Assembly (NCBI GenBank): GCA_947462335.1
Contig: OX381704.1
Span: 121,082,065-121,146,064 of the forward strand
Length of the DNA: 64,000 bases
Direction of reading: 5' to 3'
Source of the DNA: Harmothoe impar
Lineage: Eukaryota; Annelida; Polychaeta; Phyllodocida; Polynoidae
The notes beneath the pieces are model-generated. The model did no database searches. It saw only the letters and a list, made by a program, of their open reading frames with translations, and was not told where the DNA came from. Position numbers and translations under genes: made by a program. This document shows, piece by piece, positions 10,797 through 22,300 of the stretch; the first letter of the stretch is position 1, and each line of letters opens with the position of its first letter.

Positions 10797-12921
10797 CTTG
10801 CTGCAATAAAGAGTCAACTAGTTGTAATATGGAGGCACCATTACGGATTAAATGTCGACAACATTGAGGCACCGGAGGAAGAGCTGATAACTTGTAGTAC
10901 TGTGAAAGTACTTTATTTCGCTGGGTATATATTTTCGCAGTTTTGCGGAAATGAAAATTTTTTATATGCTTAAGTATGGAATAAATATCTGCGAAATTGC
11001 CAATTTTCACTCTTCCGTGAAAATTTACACACGTGAAAATATGTACTTTTACAGTATATAAATAGTATATAAAGCGGCTTGTACCTGAGTCATACACCCA
11101 GCTTTCTTTTGGTACCAATATGGGGTGCGGCTTATACAAGAGTTCTTATAGTTATACTACAGTGCAATTTTCAGACCCCTTCTGTGGCTTATATACATAT
11201 AATTTGTCAAAAGTTTATACGTGAGAATTTACGGTATTGGATTTCATAGGTTATAGAGTAACACACTGTTTGCTGGAAAGTGGTGAAAAATCAGAATTCC
11301 CTTTTAAAGTGTGTTTGCTATATAATGTGATATAGAGTTTATCAAGTAGGTCACCTCCCAATACTACTACACTAGGCTGTACTCTGACAGAGTGAAAGTG
11401 CTACCTTCAAGGCGGCTTAACGGTTATAACTGATTAGACTCATTAGTGCCAGCAACAACACTTAACACGAGCTGAGGTCTGTGTCTAGCCTCCTGGTCAA
11501 CGTTAGGTAACAAGGCTCTGACTTCTAACGTGAAGGGGTCAGAGTGAGGTCAGAGTGGGGGTAAAAATGTTGACTTATCTTGGTGGAAAAGCATAAAAAA
11601 AAAAAAAAAACCTTCCTGGACCTGGCCCTTGGGGCTGGGTATTCATTGTTGACTAATACACTATTGCATATGCCAGAGGCCTAGTTCAATTGTTTGACAT
11701 TCTATAAAAATATGTTGCACAGTGTGTGTTGTCTTGCATGTCTTACTTTGATTGATTGATACATTTTAAAACCCAACCTCGAGTAAGGCATACAACGCCG
11801 TCTATAGGCTACTGGTATGCCAAAAACTTTATCAAACCATGTCTTAGTATCTCCGTGTTGATTTCTGAATACTAGTAGATGTTAAAGTGACATGGTCCGA
11901 TGATTGGGGCTCAAAACTTTTGGCAAACCTCAAACGGTCATCTATATGAAGTCACCTGTATGTCATACACTGTAAACCCTGCATCTGATACCTATGGACA
12001 ATAAAAGCTAAACTTTGTTTAAAAAAAACAACTAAATTTCGTTAAAAATGGACCAGAATGTTCCCTTGGCTATATTTCATGTGCTAGCCATTTTATTATC
12101 TCAATCCTTAGGATTTTAGCTTGGAATTCACCTGAGCTTATTAACTTATGGGGGGGGGGGCACATCTGAAGCTTAAAGTTAAATTGGGCTATTATTGCCC
12201 TTTAATAGATGATTTTTTATTGTGCCCTATCCTCCATTTGAAAGACATTTAAGCAGGATTTAAAAATTCTTTAAAAATTGGACCATGTCACTCTGCATGT
12301 CACTTTTTAAAAAAAAGCACTCCCTCAATTTTAGACTAGAGTTTTAGATATACTATAATGATATAGCCATTATAGGCCAAGTTTACAATACGTATAACTA
12401 AAATCCGGACACAAAGAGACATACCAGGTCATGTATTATTGTGTGAGCGGAGCCCAGTGACTCAGTGACTGAGTGAGTGACTAAGTCTCACTTGACAAAT
12501 AAGCTGGACAATAACAAGTAAAAAAAAATCCTGTTTCAACACGACACCGAGTGTTTACATTTGTGTTCTGTGGACACTCCTTCCGGCTCGGGATCACATC
12601 ACGGAAAATGACCTCCAACAGCCATTTTGGCGATTAATAAACCTCAAAATTACTTCATACAGTTAGAAAAATACTTAATGAAGATAAATATATGAGTTCG
12701 AGTTCAGAAATATGTAAACAATAAGCGTAAACTACCTAGTAACGTCCTTCCTATTTTTCGTGTTTTCTGTTTTCCTCAACGTCCTTGACCTTGTTAGAGC
12801 TCTTCGCGGCAGAAGGTGTGAAAGCTGTTTCATAGTTTCTGCTGATTCCTCTCTGAGAACTGCAGCACCAGCGAAAAGCTGCTTCCGTAAACAAGAATTA
12901 CTGCAACGTTTCACTTAAATT
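10797..12921. other. Interval between FRMD8 exon A and SAYSD1
   Basis: Holds an inverted-repeat element at 10898-11056 (TACTGTGAAAGTAC and GTACTTTTACAGTA ends), a fragment of the TATAAGCC family at 11057-11236, a run of A at 11594, and otherwise AT-rich sequence. The shared start region of the two divergent genes should lie here, probably in 12500-12920, but I see no clear core promoter motif. Confidence 0.6.
10898..11056. mobile_element. Small inverted-repeat element, TACTGTGAAAGTAC ends
   Basis: TACTGTGAAAGTACTTTATT at the left faces ATGTACTTTTACAGTA at the right. The interior repeats 'ttcgc' and 'gaaaatt' phrases in both orientations, as in many MITEs. Non-coding. Confidence 0.6.
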
Positions 12922-14139
12922 ATGTCTGTTAATGAACAGTTGGCAGCTTACAGAGCTAGAAAAGCCGCCCAGAAGGAAGAGGAAACAAGAGACAACAGTT
13001 CCTTCTTCACTAAGACATTCTCCGTGTTACGATCTAGGAGTAAAACCACAGGAAGCGGCGAGACCACAACTCGGGAAGACGCTCCCAATCCCATGTCACT
13101 GCAACAACACGAAAAAGTGGGTGTCACTCTTCTCCCAGCTGTCAATAGAATCTACTCTGTGTTTTGTGCTTGATTGGACTCGATTAGCATTGTCATTATT
13201 TGACATCATGACGTGTTACTTGTGCTCCTTTTAACCACCTGAGGCTGATATTGAGGCTTTATCCCGGGGCTTTATAAAAGTATTTATATAAAGATCCAGA
13301 AATCGGCTGAATAGGTCTTAGGGGAGGGGCGTGGCCCCTGACCTGAGCCTCTGATTTTAATGCCGCTCATGGTCTTGGATAATTGAACTCATCATTCAAG
13401 CATTTTGTTATACCTGTAAAACTAAAACATAGATAATGTATGAGACTTAAAATCTCTTTGTGATTCTGTACCAGTACCTACATTCCAGTAAACTATTTCC
13501 ATTTGACTCCTCATTTTAATTTTACACATAGGCCTACCGGTAGGACCTATTTCTACCATATTGGGGGTGTTGAACCATCTACATTAAAATGTACGAAAGA
13601 AAAAGTATTAAATAGGGGGCGCGCGCACACTGCCCCCCCCCTGAATACTTGCTTAGTATTGAACAGATATAGATTTGGAACACTATTAAGTATTGAAAAC
13701 ATTAAACCCCCCTCTCTCTCCATGTGTGTTTCAGAGTGACAATGACCCCACACCACCTGCTGCCCAGTGTACACCCCCACACTGTGACGCCCCGTCAGCA
13801 CACAGAGACCTGCTGCTGCCTCCCCCGGCGGGGCCACGTCCTGACGTGTGGTGGGGCTGCCTGCTGCAGGACGGCCGGCTGCTGACCGGACGCCGCGTCC
13901 TGAAGGGCCTGCTGTGGCTCATCCTCTACGGCTTGTTTATCGAGCTGCAGTTCGGCTGCGTTTACTTCATTGTGTCCTTGTTCTACTTTGTCTACACCAG
14001 CATGGAGGCCGGGACCAGGGACAAGGCGCGACCCAGCGCCTACTCCGTCTTCAATGACAACTGTGAGCGCATAGACGGCACCTTCACCACCGAGCAGTTC
14101 GAGAAGGAACTCCGCTACGGCGCAATGTCCGTGCACTAG
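12922..14139 (+). CDS. SAYSD1: SAYSD1, SAYSvFN domain-containing protein 1 (complete, two exons)
   Basis: Exon 1 is 12922-13116 (65 codons, donor GTGGGT) and exon 2 is 13735-14139 (acceptor TTTCAG, phase 0), giving 199 residues; the human protein is of similar size. Mammalian SAYSD1 is an ER membrane protein that senses UFMylated ribosomes at the translocon and helps clear stalled secretory chains. The N terminus (MSVNEQLAAYRARKAAQKEE) matches the family's short basic helix. A Pro-rich linker follows, then a long hydrophobic stretch at residues 120-153, then the signature SAYSVFN at 166-172 and a C-terminal tail ending in ELRYGAMSVH. The start is the first ATG and aligns with the family N terminus. 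The gene is divergent from FRMD8 and convergent with COG2. Confidence 0.95.
13117..13734 (+). other. SAYSD1 intron
   Basis: A 618-bp GT-AG intron with a pyrimidine-rich tract (CCCCCTCTCTCTCC) before the acceptor. No repeats or embedded genes were noticed. Confidence 0.85.
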
Positions 14140-15092
14140 CGGCTCTAGTCGGGACAGTAACTGCCCGTTTAAGCGCAGAGCTTTCAAAAGAGTGCCGGTC
14201 TCAATTAAGTGCAGGGTAGGCTTATAGACCCCCTGAAACCCAAAACTCAAATGAGCACAGAGTGTAACAAGTTTTTGAGATTTCTGTGCGCTTACATGGA
14301 TGGTTACAGTGTATTTGTTATATGAACCTGTGATATGTTTAACTACAATTAACTTTGTTATGCCGGTTCTAGGACTTAATGTAAATACCCTGGGGTTAAA
14401 GAGATCATCACAGAGGTGCACAACCTGCCCTTCCCCTCCTTTATCTTCAAGGTTAGGTTTTATTATTATCCGACACATAATGTTGAGGTGACCGTTAACA
14501 CCCGTCATGGCTGTGACGTAGATCTACTGCCCTGTTAATGGTAACGGTGCTAGAATAGGAGACTACAGAAAGAGAAGGGAAGAATATATTTCAATTGAAT
14601 GTATCTATTTTTATGATCTTGTACATATTGTACGTTGTACATAGAGTTCTTATGTTACATCTCTCTCTCAGCTGTAAACTGATCTGAACGACACACACCG
14701 GTGAAACTACTTCAGGCTTCTCACACACATTCACGTTTCTAGATCTGCTGCTTCCTTCTCTACGGGTAGTTTTCCATCAATGCCGCATGTAAGGTCTCAC
14801 CTTGCCACGTGAGAGCTCTCACCTAAAAACTATTCTACTTTTACGCCATAAAATGCAAATATATGACTTGGGAACATTCCAAATTAATTTATTAACACAC
14901 AAACAATAGATGGGATGAGAATCCCCAATGTATCTACAAATATTGGGTCAAGGGTTAGTTTGGTCTGTGTTCAAATTCTGAACCATATAATCTCATGAGA
15001 TAATATAGAGGTTGTCAAATTCTCTCTAAGAATTGATAGATTTTATCATCACTACATAACTGCCTGTTTGTTGATGTATGTTCCGTGTAAAT

Positions 15093-15098
15093 AATAAA
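15093..15098 (+). promoter_or_regulatory. Likely SAYSD1 poly(A) signal
   Basis: AATAAA, followed 20-30 bases later by a GT/T-rich stretch (GTATGTCTTGTGTTTTAATT), the usual layout of an animal cleavage and polyadenylation site. It would give a 3' UTR of nearly 1 kb. Confidence 0.6.
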
Positions 15099-15575
15099 GA
15101 GGTTATTTCTGTAGCGTATGTCTTGTGTTTTAATTCAAGTTGATCTCATAATATAAATTCAAATAATTGACAAGATATTGATTGTATTTTGAATATTTTA
15201 TTTCCATCAGCATTATTATCACATGTGTTCCCGCATCATGACACACAATACAAACCTGTATACACAAACATACGGCTCCCTGTAAGAGTAGGCCTACTAC
15301 ACATACCGTATTGACATTAGTAGTGCACATCCCCCTAATAAACACTATAAATAACCCAAAGTATTATATTTCTGGGGCACAAATACCAGAACTGTTTCAA
15401 AAACTGCTTTTTAAATGTATGCGTACCATGTATTTATTATCAGATATGATATAACCCCATTATCTAAGAATATAATACAACTGTACACCTGGTCCTCCCG
15501 GACCCCATAACATGTATGTACACAGGTGAGTAGGACACACTACTCAGTAACACCACGTCAGCCTCATTCATTTAT

Positions 15576-15799
15576 TACCGTACATTCTCGCGTATAAGCT
15601 GGACTCGTGTACACGCCGCACCCAAACTTTAAAAAATGATATAAGCCGCAGACAGGGTCTGAAAATTGCTTCTTTGGTACTAAAGTATACAAATAATAAC
15701 TTGTATAAACCGCACCCCATATAGGCATGTTCGGTATCAAAAGAAAGCTGAGTCTGACTCAGGTATTAGCCGCGGCTTCCTACGTGAGAATTTACGGTA
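15576..15799. mobile_element. Small inverted-repeat element, AATTCTC family
   Basis: Begins TACCGTACATTCTCGCGTA and ends with ACGTGAGAATTTACGGTA. The interior has 'tataagccgca' phrases and a core with GGTATCAAAAGAAAGCTGAG also found at 28850-29075 and, in part, 11057-11236. Confidence 0.75.
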
Positions 15800-16309
15800 C
15801 ACCAATTACTCACGTGTAGAGCTGTGAGTGCAGCCTTCTTGTACAAAGTACATTCTACATACAACATCACACATACAGTGTCCACCTTTATCTAATGTTA
15901 TCATGACTGCTGTCTGCTCAAAGATTTAGGTGAGAGATTTAAGAGGAAGTGTGATACAGTGTCCACCTCTACTCAATATTATCATGACTGCTGTTTGGTG
16001 AAGGTATTAGGTGACTGATTCAGATTTAAGGGCAACTGTTATCCAGTGGAATGTCTTGAATATTATTATTGTGTTGAGTGAAGTGAACACAACTACTTTA
16101 TATCTAACTAACTCACAGTCTGCTAATATTATTGGACATCCTATTTTTTTTAAACCATTAGAACATGTTGAGGAGAAATATGAAAGTTTTTCAATGAATT
16201 GATCCATTTTCTTCACAATAAAGTCGGCTCATATTGCACCTACAGAATATAAATATCACAAATATCCGGTTGTCGGCAGCAGTGGAGACGTCCGTTGTAG
16301 ACGGCGGGT

Positions 16310-19300
16310 TTAAGAAGCGCTGTTAGTGTTGGCGGCACTCTCCACCAGCTGCCGTAACTTGCTGTAGGCCTCGATGTGTGCCGCGCCCACCCCCGTCTCC
16401 TCTATCTGTGTCAACAATGACGACAACTAGTATTAAAGTCTCAGAAAAGTTTTATTTACATATCTAAAGCTAGTTTTCAATGAAAGGATTATTTTTAGTC
16501 AAATTTTTTGTGTGATAAAAATATTCTTAAAATTTTTAGTCTGATATTTTTCTTATATCTAACATCTTTAACTTTACATTTCATGAACCTGCATATTTCT
16601 AAGCAATTAAACTAGCAATTACTCCCCAGTTTAAAGACTGGGACACATTTTAAGCTCCCTTCATGCAAATATGGTATACAGATATGCAAAAAGTCTCTTT
16701 AGAAACCTCCATAGTTTTACAAAGGGGTACAGTAGTAGTTACCTGTTGTCCGTAGCTCTTGACGTCCAGCAGCAGCTGCAGCCGGATTTTGTCATCGTCT
16801 GACGGACCGTTAGAACCCGCCGTCTTGCCGCCCTTACCCTTCTTCAGCCGCTTCAGGCTCTCCTCCATCTTACGTACAGAGGTGAGAACGTCACTCGTGG
16901 TCTGGTAGTACCTGTAATACACAACCATGAGTCAGCACTTTACGTATAGAGGTGACACACCACCATGAGTCATCACTTTATGTACAGAGGTGACACACCA
17001 CCATGAGTCAGCACTTTGTGTGCAGAGGTGACACAGAACCATGAGTCAGCACTTTACATACAGAGGTGACACACAACCATGAGTCAGCACTTTACGTATA
17101 GAGGTGACACACAACCATGAGTCAGCAACTTATGTAAAGAGGTGACACACCACCATGAGTCAGCACTTTACGTACAGAGGTGGCACACAACCATGAGTCA
17201 GCACTTTACATACAGAGGTGACACAGAACCATGAGTCAGCACTTTACATACAGAGGTGACACAGAACCATGAGTCAGCACTTTGTGTACAGAGGTGACAC
17301 AGAACCATGAGTCAGCACTTTACATACAGAGGTGACACAGAACCATGAGTCTGCACTTTACGTAAATAGGTGACACAGAACCATGAGTCTGCACTTTACA
17401 TACAGAGGTGACACAGAACCATGAGTCAGCACTTTACATACAGAGGTGACACAGAACCATGAGTCAGCACTTTGTGTACAGAGGTGACACACCACCATGA
17501 GTCAGCACTTTACATACAGAGGTGACACAGAACCATGAGTCAGCACTTTGTGTACAGAGGTGACACAGAACCATGAGTCAGCACTTTACATACAGAGGTG
17601 ACACACAACCATGAGTCAGCACTTTACGTACAGAGGTGATGTGGTAGTAATGAGGTAGTATGACTCACTGTTCTGTCAGGTTGTTGAGCAGGCTGGTGGT
17701 GAGGGGGTGACACACGTCGTCTGTCAGCACTGGTCGGCTCTCAGTCAGGAACGTCAGCAGCGGCCGCAGTAGGTTTGTCACGTAACCCGACGCCTTGGTT
17801 GGCACCTGCAGCCAGAGGGGAGTGTAAGATTGTTAATGTGACATCATAATATTGAAAAATGAGGATACATAATGAGGCTATGCAGAGATGCTACTCAGAT
17901 GTTCTTTGGACAACAAAAAGTAGGAAACCATACATAGATGCCACCGCTTGGCTGAAAAAAGTAGGAAATATTTGGTCAATTTTCTGTAAGAAATCAAACA
18001 TAATTTGATACAGAAATTCCAGCCAAAGAAAAGGAATTCCTGCAAAAGTAAGAAATGGGGCATCTCTTTAATCTAATGATTCAATTTTGGCCAATATCTT
18101 GTAGGAAATTAACTTATAATTTTATAGGGAAAGGAGAATTTTTTCCCGTGAGAGCAGGTGTTACGTACGTCTCTGTTGGTCCTGCGGTAGAGTCGTGGGG
18201 TGTCGCTGACCAGTTTGAGGTGCACCGAGCACTGCACGGTGATGTCCTCCTCGATGTACTCGGTGAACACACCCAGCGTGCCTACCAGCGTGCTGCACGC
18301 CTCGTCCAGACTCTCTGTAAGACATGTATACTGTACTACCACCCTAACACCAGCGTGCTGCACGCCTCGTCCAGACTCTCTGTAAGACATGTATACTGTA
18401 CTACCACCCTAACACCAGCGTGCTGCACGCCTCCTCCAGACTCTCTGTAAGACATGTATACTGTACTACCACCCTAACACCAGCGTGCTGCATGCCTCGT
18501 CCAGACTCTCTGTGAGACATGTATACTGTACTACCACCCTAACACCAGCGTGCTGCACGCCTCGTCCAGACTCTCTGTAAGACATGTATACTGTACTACC
18601 ACCCTAACACCAGCGTGCTGCATGCCTCGTCCAGACTCTCTGTAAGACATGTATACTGTACTACCACCCTAACACCAGCGTGCTGCATGCCTCGTCCAGA
18701 CTCTCTGTAAGACATGTATACTGTACTACCACCCTAACACCAGCGTGCTGCACGCCTCGTCCAGACTCTCTGTAAGACATGTATACTGTACTACCACCCT
18801 AACACCAGCGTGCTGCATGCCTCGTCCAGACTCTCTGTGAGACATGTATACTGTACTACCACCCTAACACCAGCGTGCTGCACGCCTCGTCCAGACTCTC
18901 TGTAAGACATGTATACTGTACTACCACCCTAACACCAGCGTGCTGCACGCCTCGTCCAGACTCTCTGTAAGACATGTATACTGTACTACCACCCTAACAC
19001 CAGCGTGCTGCACGCCTCGTCCAGACTCTCTGTGAGACATGTATACTGTACTACCACCCTAACACCAGCGTGCTGCACGCCTCGCCCAGACTCTCTGTAA
19101 GACATGTATACTGTACTACCACCCTAACACCAGCGTGCTGCACGCCTCGTCCAGACTCTCTGTGAGACATGTATACTGTACTACCACCCTAACACCAGCG
19201 TGCTGCACGCCTCGTCCAGACTCTCTGTAAGACATGTATACTGTACTACCACTCTAACACCAGCGTGCTGCACGCCTCGTCCAGACTCTCTGTGAGACAT

Positions 19301-22300
19301 GTATACTGTACTACCACCCTAACACTAGCGTGCAGCTCGTCCAGACTCTCTGTAAGACATGTATACTGTACTACCACCCTAACACCAGCGTGCTGCACGC
19401 CTCGTCCAGACTCTCTGTAAGACATGTATACTGTACTACCACCCTAACACCAGCGTGCTGCACGCCTCGTCCTGACTCTCTGTAAGACATGTATACTGTA
19501 CTACCACCCTAACACCAGCGTGCTGCACGCCTCGTCCAGACTCTCTGTGAGACATGTATACTGTACTACCACCCTAACACCAGCGTGCTGCACGCCTCGT
19601 CCACACTCTCTGTGTGGGGAGGTGGAGACATGTATACTAATGCAATCTTCAAATATAAATATGTATAGATATTTATTCTAAGCTTCATGCAAAGAGTTCT
19701 GTATAATAGTTCCTAAGTATGACCAGCAAAAACAGTTTTCAGGCTTGGCGTTAAGCCTAAGGCTGTGGCTCATGAGATCGATACAAGTTGATAGTCTTTG
19801 ACAGTGTGATGTCTTTAACCAGGTCACGTCTTTAACCGGTCACCCAGTCAAAGACTTATATCAATCTCATGAGACATAGCCCTAATATATCTTTTGAGGA
19901 AACACAGTGCTTTTATGCATCAATATGCCCTTGGTCTTCATGATGCATGTACTGGCCAGGGCTGCATTCATGCATCATGATGACTGTGGGATACTGACCT
20001 GTGAGTATGTTTGTGTCCTGGAGCCCGATCTGTGTCACGTGCTGCTGTATTACACTCGTGTAGATCCCGGGTGCCTGCAGCAACAAGATGTACAACGCTA
20101 TTAGTATGTGCTGGCCTTAAACTGGGCAGAGTGCCTTAAACTGGGCGGAGGGCCTTAAACTGGGCAGCCGGCCTTAAACTGGGCAGCCGGCCTTAAACTG
20201 GACAGAGGGCCTTAAACTGGGCAGAGGACCTTAGGCTGGGCAGCCGGTCTTAAACTAGGCAGCCATCCTTAAACTGGGCAGCCGGCCTTAAACTGGGCAG
20301 CCGGCCTTAAACTGGGCAGCCGGCCTTAAACTGGGCAGCAGCCAGCCTTAAACTGGGCAGCAGCCGGCCTTAAACTGGGCAGCCAGCCTATAACTGGGCA
20401 GCCGGCCTTAAACTGGGCAGAGGGCATTAGACTGGGCAGCAGCCAGCCTTAAACTGGGCAGCAGCCGGCCTTAAACTGGGCAGCCAGCCTGAAACTGGGC
20501 AGCCGGCCTAAATCTGGGCAGCCGGCCTTAAACCGGGCAGCCAGTCTTTAACTGGGCAGCCAGCCTTAAACTGGGCAGCCGGCCTTAGACTGGGCAGCCA
20601 ACCTTTAACTGGGCAGCCGGCCTTAAACTGGGCCGCCAGCCTTAAACTGGGCAGCCGGCCTTAAACTGGGCAGCCAGCCTATAACTGGGCAGCCGGCCTT
20701 AAACTGGGCAGAGGGCATTAGACTGGGCAGCAGCCAGCCTTAAACTGGGCAGCAGCCGGCCTTAAACTGGGCAGCCAGCCTGAAACTGGGCAGCCGGCCT
20801 AAATCTGGGCAGCCGGCCTTAAACCGGGCAGCCAGTCTTTAACTGGGCAGCCAGCCTTAAACTGGGCAGCCGGCCTTAGACTGGGCAGCCAACCTTTAAC
20901 TGGGCAGCCGGCCTTAAACTGGGCCGCCAGCCTTAAACTGGGCAGCCGGCCTTAAACTGGGCAGCCAGCCTATAACTGGGCAGCCGGCCTTAAACTGGGC
21001 AGAGGGCATTAGACTGGGCAGCAGCCAGCCTTAAACTGGGCAGCAGCCAGCCTTAAACTGGGCAGCCAGCCTGAAACTGGGCAGCCGGCCCAAATCTGGG
21101 CAGCCGGCCTTAAACCAGGCAGCCAGTCTTTAACTGGGCAGCCAGCCTTAAACTGGGCAGCCGGCCTTAAACTGGGCAGCCAACCTTTAACTGGGCAGCC
21201 GGCCTTAAACTGGGCAGCCAGCCTTAAACTGGGCAGCCGGCCTTAAACTGGGCAGAGGGCATTAAACTGGGCAGCAGCCAGCCTTAAACTGGGCAGCCAG
21301 CCTATAACTGGGCAGGCGGCCTTAAACTGGGCAGCCAGCTTTAAACTGGGCAGAGGGCATTAAACTGGGAAGCAGCCAGCCTTAAACTGGGCAGCAGCCG
21401 GCCTTAAACTGGGCAGCCAGCCTGAAAATGGGCAACAGCCAGCCTGAAACTGGGCAGCCGGCCTAAAACTGGGCAAAGGGCCTTAAACTGGGCAGCCGGC
21501 CTTAAACCGGGCAGCCAGTCTTAAACTGGGCAGCCAGCCTTAAACTGGGCACCCAGTCTTAAACTGCACAGCCAGCCTTAAACTGGGCAGCCAGTCTTAA
21601 ACTGGGCAGCCAGCCTTTAACAGTTGGCCTAAAGAGGGACACTGGACAGTTAGCCTTTAGATGGGAACTGGGTAGTTGGTCTTAAAGAGGGAAACTGCCC
21701 TATGTCAGCCTTCAAGGTGAAAACTGGGCAGCCAGCCCAAAAGAGATAAACTTCACTTAATGATTGATGAGAAGCTTTGAAGTTTTGTATAAAGAAAAGA
21801 CATACTATCAATTATAGAGGAACCATCCACTCAATAAAAAGTAAGAAATCTTACAATTTTGGTCAATTTTCTGTATGAAATTGACATAACTCAAATAGTA
21901 GAAAAAGTGGGATCTCTGCAATCAAACTCAAGATTCAGTATTTCAGGGTATTATGGGTGAGTGGTTGAGGTACCTTGGCAGCGAAGGTGCGGCAGTCAGC
22001 CATGAGCAGCACAACCTGGGAGCGCGTCACTAGCGGCTGATGACTCAGCGTTTCTGTCGACTCAGGCTCCGGGCTTGGCTGTTTGACGTGAGAGTCACCT
22101 TCTGCACCATTTGTAGAACGCTTCAACTGCAACAACACAAAGACATCAGTAGGAGCTGAATTCAGGTTACATCATTTAACTGTAACAACACAGACATCAG
22201 TAAGAGCTTCATCAACAGGTGCTGCATTCAGGGTTACATCATTTAACTCTAACAACACAAAGACATCAGTAGGAGCTGAATTCAGGTTACATCAGTTAAC

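Larger units (their letters stand above)
14140..16309. other. SAYSD1 3' UTR and SAYSD1-COG2 interval
   Basis: The SAYSD1 3' UTR probably runs to about 15115. Beyond it lie AT-rich DNA, the inverted-repeat element at 15576-15799, and the 3' end of COG2. The minus strand has AATAAA at 15575-15570, about 735 bases past the COG2 stop, as one possible poly(A) signal among several weak candidates. Confidence 0.6.

Noticed and set aside
12732..12914. Minus-strand frame just upstream of SAYSD1
   Set aside because: Lies in the probable SAYSD1 leader and promoter region, with no homology or splice signals.
16925..19612. CRISPR-like regular repeats
   Set aside because: Units are contiguous without spacers, lie in introns of an animal gene and match exon edges.
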